Below, one piece after another: positions 23,690 to 32,868 of a stretch of DNA of 64,000 bases (position 1 is its first letter; the number at the start of each line of letters is the position of its first letter). The stretch is from Lobosporangium transversale (lineage: Eukaryota; Mortierellomycota; Mortierellomycetes; Mortierellales; Mortierellaceae), in contig NW_019029010.1 in the NCBI RefSeq assembly GCF_002105155.1, positions 248,001 to 312,000 of the forward strand. The letters run 5' to 3'. The notes beneath the pieces were generated by a model that searched no databases, was not told where the DNA came from, and was given only the letters and a program-made list of their open reading frames with translations. Position numbers and translations under genes: made by a program.

Positions 23690-24200
23690 CTTGCAAATAG
23701 GAAGAGAATGTTATCCATTTTTGATTCTTATTTTAAAATATAATAAATGAATAGCTATATTTGTGATTCATATTGACGCAAGGAACTCACCATAAGAGAA
23801 TGATACGGATAGATAGATGGAAATCAAAAAGGGAGGACTGAAATATCATGTGACGACATATATAGGATCACAGGAAAAATTTTGTGACCCTGTGCACGCT
23901 ACTGTAAAAAATCCACATCTCGAATTAATTGAATGTGCACTCGCTTTTTACCATTTAATTGATCGCGTACTCATTTAATCATGCACTCTCTTTTGACCAT
24001 TAAATTAATCGCACAATCTTTATTATTGATCGCACACTTTTACGCACTCTCTTCACCATTAAATTGATTGTGCACTCTCTCTCTTCACCATAAAAATGAT
24101 TGCACTCTTTACCATTAAATTGATTGCGCACTCTCTTTCTTTATCGTAAAATTGATCGTGCACTCTCATCCTTTAATTGATCGCACACTCTCTTTTTATT
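23690..24200. repeat. Upstream region of the CRN gene with degenerate tandem repeats
   Basis: From about 23925 to 24200 the phrase ccattaaattgatcgcgcac, in varied forms and followed by tctct, recurs some eight times with a period near 30-35 bases. It lies 300-600 bases upstream of the CRN start. No gene was recognised here. Confidence 0.7.
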
Positions 24201-24450
24201 CGCTCTCTCTCTCTCTTCTCTATTTTTTTCTATCCGTCCTCTTTACTTCACTATTGCTGCAATCGTTTCCCTTAACACACACTGATTCATCACATCTCTA
24301 GTTCACACACATTTCCATCATTCACTCTCTCGTCGCACATACGCAGGTGCTTTCTTTACCGACCTCTAAAGTTTTAGGTAGTATCATAAGTATTATTTTT
24401 TTTTTTTTTTTTTTTTTTTTTTCGCCAGCAAGGAATTTATGGTTGGGAAC

Positions 24451-24877
24451 TCACCAAAGCCGACAGCACTAAGTCTGTCCGCTCTGGATTAAAGAGCTTA
24501 TCATTGTGGAATCGGACAAGAAGGGTTCCCCTGTCTTGTCAGCTAGTACAGAGCCGCTTTTGCTAGGTTCTGTTCTGGTGACTCCCACTCTGTCTGGACC
24601 ACATGAGTCAATGCAATCCTTTAGCAGAGGACCCGCATTTGACATTGCCGATAGGCATTCCTTGTTTGACCATGGCTGGTGACTCACCAAAGCCGACAGT
24701 ACCAAGGCTGTCCGCTCTGGATTAAAGAGCTTATCATTGTGGAATCGGACAAGAAGGGTTCCCCTGTCTTGTCAGCTAGTACAGAGCCGCTTTTGCTAGG
24801 TTCTGTTCTGGTGACTCCCACTCTGTCTGGACCACATGAGTCAATGCAATCCTTTAGCAGAGGACCCGCATTTGACA
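24451..24877. repeat. 194-bp direct duplication, two nearly identical copies
   Basis: Copy 1 is 24451-24644 and copy 2 is 24684-24877, offset 233 bases and separated by 39 unrelated bases. They differ only at a few positions near the start (agcactaagtctg versus agtaccaaggctg). A T-run of about 25 bases precedes copy 1. The open frames on both strands through the copies mirror each other and are unlikely to be genes. The copies could be remnants of short terminal repeats or a local duplication. Confidence 0.9.
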
Positions 24878-24966
24878 GCGAATATTTCCTATTGATGTAA
24901 CATCTCTTTCATTTCCTAAAACGAGCTGACTCAATCTGTGAGTATCATTTTTAATTATAGTTAATA

Positions 24967-25813
24967 ATGAAGAAATATATCGAAGACGCTCTCAACTCAA
25001 TTATTGAGGGGCTTACCAACCCACAGTATTTCAAAGGAACCCAACCTACCCATTATGACTTTACTGCGTACTATAATTCATGCAGAAAGAAAGTTGCAGA
25101 TGATGAATCGGCATCGACAGTTATTGGACTGGAGTTAACAGATGAGGGACTGGAGTCAGGGGACAAGGTACTGGAGTCGTCAGTCGAGGGCCTTGAGCGT
25201 GAATGGACATCTATCTTTTTGCCGCGGCTGAGAAAAAGCAATATCAAAATTTTCCAGGAGACTGCCACAAGGCTTGAGAAAACCTGGAGGTCACAAAAAA
25301 TGGCCAGGCGTTTAGAGCGGTTCAAAAATGATATAGACAGTCAGATGCACAAAGTCTTAGGCAAAGCCATACTTGGACACCGAGCTACCACGTTGCAATA
25401 CTCTAATAGTACCCTTGCAAGGGACTTTCAGGCGTATGGCAAGTCTCCAGTCGTTTATATTGCTTGAGTTGTAGACATTCAAATATTATTGCTCTTATTA
25501 TTATCGATCATTTTCTCCCCCTCTGACACTATTTAAGGACTTTTTCCTTCAATTTTTTTAGATGATAAGCGCAAGGACTTCCATGAGGAGGAACCAAGAG
25601 GAGGAAAAAAGACCCGAGGACCCGATCCACGACATCCGCTTACTGGTAAGCCTTTTATACTCTATCGCGTGGTTGATAGGCCTGGTGTATTTTATTGATA
25701 CATGTTCTTAGCTTGACTTTATTGACATTCTACATTTGTTTATTATGTAGAGAACAGACGAACAAGAAGGTCGGCAGCGGTAGCAGCAGCAGTCCCGACC
25801 CAAAAAGGTATCC

Positions 25814-25859
<46 letters not shown>

Positions 25860-27196
25860 GTTGTTGTTGTTGTTGTCGTTATTATTATTTGTTATTATTA
25901 TTACTAGTTAACATATTGATCAATCCTTACTTTTACTCTTAATAGTTGGTGCGCCTCTACTGGATGAAGGCCAACGTGATTCCGATCTCCATTTTCCTGG
26001 TGGTCCATTTGGTCCTCCCTCTAGCAGTGACAGCACCAGCGAAAGTTTCATACCTGGGACACAGGAAGATTCCACAGGGAATTCTCTGTTATAATCGAGC
26101 GCCCTCAACGGATGGTGAGGCTTGTAGGGCAGGGTCAGGAATCATCATCTTTGAAGCTTGGCCATTGGATATATGAGGATCAGGATATATCTAAGAAACT
26201 AATGAGGAGCCGAACATCCGTAGTAAAGGAGCATGAATCTTTGCAACGAGTCAATGAGATCCTGTAAGTCTAGGTTGAAGTTGTGTTCTACCCATCATTA
26301 ATGCTACATATAACAGCTATTAATTTGCAACGCAGTCAATTGAATTTTATTTTTACAAGGGAGACGATGCTAGAAGTCACCGAAGAAGAGAAACTTGCCC
26401 CAAACACCTGCTGCCAATCTATTCAATCCTTTGCCGTAATTCGTGCCATTGCTGATCTTGCCTTCACGTCAGCCAACGAGGGATATCTCACCGCATTAAA
26501 TACATGGAAGAAGGTTCAAGCGACATGGCAAGAAGATGACACACATGGAGGTCATTGGGAAGTGCTTCGGGCTTCAATAGATCATTTACTCATTACATCC
26601 ACCCTTTGGAGCCCTATGAGCTACACAAGCAGGAAGAAGGGTAACGAAGACAGTTTTTCACAAAACATTGTCCGTCCTTTTTTGATGGGTGCATTTGGCC
26701 GCTTGTCTGGTGTCAGATTCAGAGGAAGTGGTGACCCCTTCACCTGTGGGAATGAGCTGGATAAGGAACTGAAGTTCCCGGACTTCTCTGTCACTATGGA
26801 CTGCTACAATGCTTCATTAGGAGAGCATTACCTAGTGATCGCTGAGATAAAGCCCCCTAGCGCCTCTCAGGCTGAACTTGACGACGATTATATTAAATTG
26901 TCTAATCTAATGAAAAGTGCCCTTGATTGGCAGCTAGGACAGGGATATGATGATGGAGCTGTGGTTGGAATTCTAGTGCAAGGTTGGAGAGTGTCCGTGT
27001 TTTATATTGTCTTGGAGCACGAGGCAATATATGAGCTGAGGAACATAGGGCAATTTTCACTGGTTGCTGATCACACCCAATTGGCACAACTTCTTTCGAT
27101 CTGCCCAGTTCTTTTAAAGGCCAAGGTAAACATTAACTTCACTGTTTTCTAAAATTATAACCATTACAACCCTTCGTTAACATTTATTATTATTAC

Positions 27197-27275
<79 letters not shown>

Positions 27276-27571
27276 TATAGGAGAAGGTTGAGAAGACTAA
27301 GGAAATCTTGTACAAGCGACCATTGTCAAAACAATCTTGTAAGGACGAATTCCGTCGACCATCTTACAGCATCACCCCGACTTTGATTTATCCAGATAAG
27401 CATGATGAGGTGAACCAAAAGCAACAGGCGCTAGGCAAAAACAAAGATTCTGAGGATAATGACGGCGCGGAGAGTGAGGATAGTGTTGTTGAGGCTCATA
27501 AAAAGGGATTGAAAAGGAAATCAAAAGCGCAGCCGAAAGAAAAGCCGAAAAGAGCAAGGGATCAGAAATGA
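24967..27571 (+). CDS. PD-(D/E)XK-like multi-exon gene, probably frameshifted
   Basis: Exons 24967-25438, 25562-25645, 25751-25807, 25945-26263, 26360-27125 and 27281-27571 join in phase apart from one break. The first intron begins GCAAGT, a GC-AG intron; the last consists largely of (TTA)n. Exon 1 is helical and basic. Exon 5 contains FPDFSVT, then IAEIKPPS, a D...E-x-K arrangement suggestive of a PD-(D/E)XK nuclease fold, followed by LVQGWRVSVFYIVLEH. The last exon is Lys-rich and acidic, probably disordered with nuclear signals. Within exon 4 the frame from the acceptor runs into a TAA near 26091, while a clearly coding frame (ending HESLQRVNEIL) is one register away. A small unseen intron or a single-base indel would explain it. 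The exact family is not recognised. Confidence 0.65.
25811..25906. repeat. (ATT)n/(GTT)n microsatellite in intron
   Basis: Trinucleotide run inside the third intron of the PD-(D/E)XK-like gene, starting as ATT and changing to GTT. The Ile/Val-only open frame through it is an artefact. Confidence 0.95.
27184..27275. repeat. (ATT)n microsatellite forming most of an intron
   Basis: About 30 ATT units with one early interruption, occupying most of the last intron of the upstream gene, which ends ttatttatag at 27280. Confidence 0.95.
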
Positions 27572-28486
27572 ACAATAGCAGTGGAAAGTGTTGTCTGGCC
27601 CATACTTCATCATTTGTGCTTTCTTATTTAGCTTCAACTTCATCGCTACCGTTGTACTGTGCATCTTCTTTGACTCTGTGCTATCCACATCCTTGCATCC
27701 AATTGAACCCTCATAGTCATATCGGCCATCCTCATAATGTACCTGCCTCCTCCTTTGATCTATGGCCTATAATCAATATCAACAAAATAAATGAAGAATA
27801 TTCGTTTATTTGTTTTCAAATACCAGTATCTAAGGCACGCCATCCTTTTTGCCTCTTTAAACAACAGGCATCACCACCTTGCTTTGCATTTCATATTTTA
27901 TTCCCATCATTCAAGGAGTGTGATGGAGAGTAGCTTCTGATACTTTTCTAGGTTGGCCTCCTTTCGACATTGGGACCATGCTTGAGTCACTCAAGAATCT
28001 TCAAAGTCGAACTAATTGATACACCAAGCTCTCCTGCCACTTTTCTCTATATGATTTCTCTGCAAGAAGAAGTACCTCGGCGCTATGACAAATATCTTTA
28101 GAAAGAAGGTCCATCGATGATGAAGCAGTAGTGTAGAAATATAGCGTCTGCTGATACAAGGTAGAATATAATATTTATGCCGAGAAAGAAAGGAAGTAAA
28201 GGTCATCTCTGTTCCCTCAAAAAGAATGGACCTTATTCATTACAGAAAATTCATATGTGAAAATTGAGACCAAACATGATGAATTTTTTCTTACAAGGTA
28301 ATGGCGCCATGCAATGTGAAACAAGTGCCAATGGAGGAATGGTGAAGGGCATGAGAACAATCGACAATAACCACTGTTGCATTTAATGAGAAGAGGATGG
28401 AGCATGGCAAATGAATGTCGAAAAGTGAGCAATTCGTGAACGGTTTTGACGCGTACTGTAGCATCGAATGACATCGATTAGGAGCA
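27572..28486. other. Intergenic DNA with a dispersed repeat relative
   Basis: No gene recognised. The segment 28290-28460 resembles 56216-56345 elsewhere in the window: both contain atggcgYcatNcaatg, an accaatggcgg-like phrase and agcatggYaaatgaatgtc. It is probably an old dispersed repeat. An AATAAA lies near 27787. Confidence 0.5.
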
Positions 28487-28814
28487 CTCGTTTAATAAAA
28501 GTCGTCTGCAATGGATTTATCTCTTCCAATATTTGAAATTAACATTAGCAGGAACCTCATGAAGCCTTTCCGCTCCACAAGATAACCCCACGTAGCATGA
28601 TTCAGGAGCCGAAGCTCTATTCGTATTCAACTAAAAATCGGAAAAGGCGGTAATCGTCGCGTTCTAGCACGGATTCTGACTTAGGGGCGGGCAGCCATAA
28701 TCCAACGGATGATAGCTTCGGGCCATTGCCTGTTCAGGCAGGCCCAAATACCAATTATCCAAATGAACGGTTCCTCTCGTACTAAGTTCAATTACTATTG
28801 CAACAACATTTCAT

Positions 28815-28869
<55 letters not shown>

Positions 28870-28913
28870 ATTAGTGGGTGAACAATCCAACGCTTACTGA
28901 ATTCTGCTTCAGT

Positions 28914-28949
<36 letters not shown>

Positions 28950-28964
28950 GACGTCGCTATGAAC
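28487..28964 (-). rRNA. 28S rRNA 3'-end fragment (dispersed copy 2)
   Basis: Read on the minus strand, the stretch begins GTTCATAGCGACGTCGCT and follows 28S rRNA through TTCGATGTCGGCTCTTCCTA, GACCGTCGTGAGACAGGTTA and TACGAGAGGAACCGTTCATT to the AATTGGTATTTGGGCC region. It stops within the last hundred bases of the gene. It is longer at the 5' side than copy 1 and shares long identical stretches with it. A changed segment (GGCTGCCCGCCCC in place of the usual GGCTGAACGCCTC) shows it is not under rRNA selection. Confidence 0.93.
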
Positions 28965-29807
28965 CCAGTTATTTGCTAATTTCTATGGAAACTTTTAAAT
29001 TTTCTGAAGATTTTTTCTAGATTGAGCACTAAAACAATGCTTTCTTCATAATGTCCTTTGTAGATCTTTCTGAAATTTGAGTAGCTGTGAGAACCCAGTA
29101 TTGCCTCCAAGAGGTTGAAGTCTCAGGCCCCAGGTCCCAGTATTTGAGTAAATCAATGTGAGACCGAGGTGACGTGATAAAAATCTTTTGTTTCTGATTT
29201 TTTTTCTAGTGATGAACGTGTTGATAATATGTGTTCCATCATTCTTTTGCTTATCATTCGTTAATGAGCCGGCGGAATCGCCTCAAATTTTATTAGCTGT
29301 GAGGACCCAGTATTACCTCCAAGTGATTAAAGTCTCAGGCCCCAGGCCCCAGTATTGTGGAGATACGGGTCTTTATGTGGTTGTGATTTGGTATGCTACA
29401 AAAAAATCTTTTATTTTCATTGGCGAAAAAAAAAAAGATCGATTGTCTTTTTTAGGACAAAAAAAGATTGTATAAAAATATGCTGGTTTCCTTTTTTTTT
29501 TCTGATGATCGTTGATGTGTGTTGCTTCTTATATATTTTTTCTTTTTTTGTTGTGATGATTATTGATATGTGTTGCATGGTCGAGTGCTTTTTTTTTTCT
29601 TTCTTTTTTATGATGATCATTGATGTGTTGCCTCGCCTCTTTTTTTTATTTATTATTTCTTTTTTCTTCATGTTCATATCGTTTCCTTTTTTTTCTTCTT
29701 GATTCACTGCTTTCATTCCCTTCACTGTCTCCGTTTCCTTTACTTCCTTTGCTTCCTTAGACATTTATTATTTACCTTCGCAACTTAATTTTTAGTTTTT
29801 AATTACA
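28965..29807. repeat. Direct repeats and T-rich tandem repeats
   Basis: A 70-base unit containing gtctcaggccccagg occurs at 29082-29151 and again at 29297-29366. From 29502 to 29640 a second unit (tgatgatcgttgatgtgtg and variants) occurs three times, separated by T-rich tracts. Phe-rich and Lys-rich open frames in this stretch are by-products. No gene was recognised. Confidence 0.75.
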
Positions 29808-30653
29808 ATGAATGTCACTCGCTTCGATATGCCCCTTCAGGCCGTGAAAGTGTTTTCGCCTGCAAGGGATGAGAAGGATAATTTGTGGGCGTGGACCAGG
29901 TACACCTTGCGTGGGCAGCAATGCAGGGCGAAGATCGTTACCCCCAACGGACCGCAGAAAGAGTTGAGAGCCCATCCTGCGTACTTTCATCTCGTGGACC
30001 TGCACCGCAGCGGCGAGAACTTTCAGTGGTTCGAGGTTTCCGGCCTCTTCGAAGCTTGTGGGTACCAGAAAACTAGTACCCACAGTTTTGGTGTCAGTGT
30101 CAGGTTGGAGGTGGAGGCAATGTCTAGGACTGAAAAGACGTTGATGGTCCCAAATGAGGAGCTGCAGGACATTCCCGTGAGGATCTACGAGAAGAAGGCA
30201 GACGCTGGGCCATCTGGTACGGTAGCGAGAGTGGCGACGGTGGTTGGGACCTCTTCCATTCGTGCCTCCTCTCCTGCCCCCTCCCCCTCCTTCTTCTCTC
30301 CTGCCTCCTCCTCTCCCTCCTTCTTCTCTTCCTCATCCTCCTTGACTTCTTCCTCTTCCCTCTCCTTCTCCTTCCCCTCAACCTTCCCCATCTTCTCTGT
30401 CATGCCTCTCGTGGCTCTCGTGGTTCTCGTTCTTTCTGACTTGGGGATGTTTGGATGTTCTGTAACGACTTTGAATCGGCTTAGTATGGGGATGGAAGCA
30501 CGACTCTGCGATCAATTAATGAGCGAGACTGAAGACGATGGCGACGACAACAGCGACAGATTGGGAGGGTTCTGTAGTAGTGATGGCTGCTTGGGTGATG
30601 CATTGGCGGAGGAGGAGGCGCGAGAAAAGGGAGCACGAAAGGAGGAGGCATGA
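29808..30653 (+). CDS. Hypothetical protein with conserved N-terminal domain, 281 aa
   Basis: ATG-initiated frame in notably GC-richer DNA than its surroundings. Residues about 1-150 form a compact domain (VKVFSPARDEKDNLWAWTRY near residue 14, then LHRSGENFQWFEVSGLFEAC). The middle is a long Ser/Pro/Phe-rich low-complexity stretch (about 160-195), then a hydrophobic run and an acidic tail. A paralogous copy lies tail-to-tail on the minus strand (30680-30961), which argues that the first half is genuine coding sequence. The C-terminal half overlaps the opposite copy and may be spurious. I do not recognise the family. Confidence 0.55.
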   Translation: MNVTRFDMPLQAVKVFSPARDEKDNLWAWTRYTLRGQQCRAKIVTPNGPQKELRAHPAYFHLVDLHRSGENFQWFEVSGLFEACGYQKTSTHSFGVSVRLEVEAMSRTEKTLMVPNEELQDIPVRIYEKKADAGPSGTVARVATVVGTSSIRASSPAPSPSFFSPASSSPSFFSSSSSLTSSSSLSFSFPSTFPIFSVMPLVALVVLVLSDLGMFGCSVTTLNRLSMGMEARLCDQLMSETEDDGDDNSDRLGGFCSSDGCLGDALAEEEAREKGARKEEA

Positions 30654-30961
30654 GAGGAAGAGGCATGAAAGGAAGGGGTTCCAATCATCGCCGCCGCTCT
30701 CGCTACCGTGCCAGACCCTGCCCCAGCATCTACCTTGTTCTCGAAGGTCTTCACCGGAATCTCCTGCAGCTCCTCATTACGGACCACCGACGTCTTCTCG
30801 CTCATAGACATCGTCCCGACCACCAACCTGACACTGACAGCAAAGCTGTGGGTGCCACTTCTCTGGTACCCGCGAGCTTCGATGACACCGGCAACCTCGA
30901 ATCGCTGGAAGTTCTCGCCGCTGCGATACAGCTGCATGAGGTGAGCGTATGCAGGATGGGC
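30512..30961 (-). pseudogene. Truncated inverted paralog of the 29808 gene
   Basis: The frame reads YRSGENFQRFEVAGVIEARG, close to HRSGENFQWFEVSGLFEACG in the plus-strand copy, and the similarity continues through SEKTSVVRNEELQEIPVK. The region homologous to residues before about 55 is missing, and a TGA stands immediately before the first homologous codons (near 30962), where the other copy has Arg. Its 3' part is Ser-rich like its partner. The pair is arranged convergently. Confidence 0.65.
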
Positions 30962-31683
30962 TCACCCCTCTCTCTCAGCACACTTTCTCTACGCAATTTT
31001 TTATTTCATTCTCTGTGCACCTATTTCTCTCGTCTCTCGGTTGTGCATTAACAGTAATCATTCGTATTAACAATTACTCTTTAAATTAGTAGACACTCTA
31101 TTCTCATTCCCCATGTCCGATTGTGAATCAGAAACCGACTCTCAGGTAATGATGCATTTCTAATGCAATAGTGGAGATGGTTGAACAGCATGTCGGGCTT
31201 AATGGGGGTGACATGTTGTGCCTGTCAGAGTCTCGTTGCGCCCGGTGACAATGTGGGCCCATTATCTGGGCCGCGCTTGCGTGTGTAACGGCCTCATCCT
31301 TATTTCGCGATCCATGCAACTCTCGCGCATTGATCTTGCATGGTAATGTTTTTTCTGTCAAAACTATTAACCATTACTTTATCTTTTTTTAGGAAGAAAT
31401 CACCGGAAAACTTTACAAGTTCATTGATGGTCTTGCAGGAGCGGCGTCCTTCATTAATAATGAGCCGAGCACGTACAGTCAAGCAGGATATGTCCAGTTC
31501 CGTGGAGGATTTGCAGTTGAACACAGTAATGCATACATGAAGGAGTTCAATCAATTCATAGACATTTTCCAAAAATCTAAGTCAAAAGCTCATCAAGAAT
31601 TCGCCAGATCAACTAAGAGGATTACTAAAAAAAATGGTTCAACAGTATTCAAGCGGATCTATTGGTACACTCACTCATGTTTA

Positions 31684-31822
31684 TTATCCATCGAGCCAGG
31701 ACCATATATGTGTTATCTTCTTTTATTGCCTAATTTAGCGAACTTTTCAGAAAACTACCCTTAAATAAAAGAAATAAACTATATAAATCTGCTCTGCTAC
31801 CAAGTTGGATCTGCATCTTCTT
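31684..31822 (+). repeat. DIRS left inverted terminal repeat
   Basis: About 139 bases that match 35768-35907 in inverse orientation, including a TATA-like actatataaatctgctctgc near 31780. The match ends after gcatcttctt at 31822. Confidence 0.93.
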
Positions 31823-31879
31823 TTGTTTCGCCAGGAACGTATCCGCATTCATTTTAGATCACTACTGCTACTTCCCCTT

Positions 31880-32797
31880 ATGTCTAACACTCAAGATAAA
31901 ACCATCGCTTCACTTCAACAACAACTGGCTACGTTGGCCAGCCAATTCGCTGATCTTCAGCGCTCCAAGGAGGAACAAGATCCAGCCATGGAGACCCCTA
32001 CTCTCATTCAAAATTTCAAACCCACACAAGATGATATCGATCGCTTCCCCTTCTTGGAACCAAAAGATCCTTCTTCAGTCTTTCAGCAAGACATTACCGA
32101 CGAAGAGCTTTGGGAACAATTCAGACAATTTCCAAAAAATGTTCATTGGCCATATGAACCTCCCAAGCTCCCTTCAGCTGTTTCTCTTAAAACCCATCAA
32201 AAACACCATGATCAACAACTTCGAGCGCTACAAAAACGGTTACTCAACCTTACTCGTCCACTACATTTGTTCGCTCACCAAATCACTTCCATGGAAATCG
32301 ATGATAAAATGGGTACTGAAGACGTTGCCGACATTTGCGGCGCATTTGTCACACTTATGCAGGAACAAATTACTGGTACGATCGGCAGGATCAACAACAT
32401 GCGACTTGAAAATCTTCATGCCGCAATGGGCTCAACCTATAAGCAGACATCATTGGAACTTGTGGATCCAACTAAATTCCAGGAGGAAATTAAGACCAAT
32501 AAAGCCTTACAAACTTTTTTCAGTCCCCGACAGTTTCAAACTAGCAGTAGTTCAGATAGAAAAAATAAGCCAAACTCTAATTCGACTTACTACAAATTTG
32601 GCAATAAAAGCAACGAAGGCCGTTATTTTTACGGGGACAACAATTACAGACGGGGGGACAACAACTACAGACGAGGAGACAGCAACAGCCGAAGAAAGGA
32701 CAGCAGCTACCGGAGATCAGACAGCCGCCGGAGAGACCGAAGCAGCAGCCGCCGACAACAAGAGAGAAAGTCGGGGGAAGAATCACAATCTTCTTAA
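31880..32797 (+). CDS. DIRS gag-like protein, 305 aa
   Basis: First ATG after the left inverted repeat. Residues about 10-40 are predicted coiled coil (LQQQLATLASQFADLQRSKE). The middle is helical with no known motif. The C-terminus (from about residue 250) is an extremely basic Arg/Ser/Tyr-rich tail with repeated RRGDNNYRRGD-like units, suited to binding RNA. There is no CCHC knuckle. Position at the 5' end of a DIRS element and composition support a gag role; sequence alone does not prove it. It stops 72 bases before the first codons of the RT frame listed next. Confidence 0.75.
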   Translation: MSNTQDKTIASLQQQLATLASQFADLQRSKEEQDPAMETPTLIQNFKPTQDDIDRFPFLEPKDPSSVFQQDITDEELWEQFRQFPKNVHWPYEPPKLPSAVSLKTHQKHHDQQLRALQKRLLNLTRPLHLFAHQITSMEIDDKMGTEDVADICGAFVTLMQEQITGTIGRINNMRLENLHAAMGSTYKQTSLELVDPTKFQEEIKTNKALQTFFSPRQFQTSSSSDRKNKPNSNSTYYKFGNKSNEGRYFYGDNNYRRGDNNYRRGDSNSRRKDSSYRRSDSRRRDRSSSRRQQERKSGEESQSS

Positions 32798-32868
32798 ACG
32801 CATGGCGGAATGTTACAAAAGATCGAACACTCCTAGAGATAGTCAAGGAAGGTTACTCTATCCCGCTC

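Noticed and set aside
24451..24877. CRISPR-like array
   Set aside because: Only two long repeats, one short spacer, and a eukaryotic setting.
24469..24900. Genes on either strand through the 194-bp duplication
   Set aside because: The two frames are products of the same repeated DNA read in opposite directions, without starts or domains.
28487..28964. R2-type retrotransposon insertion in rDNA
   Set aside because: No R2-like reverse transcriptase lies beside the rRNA fragments; the only RT in the window is the DIRS enzyme.
29355..29764. Phe-rich or Lys-rich 115-codon frames
   Set aside because: T-run artefacts in a tandem repeat.
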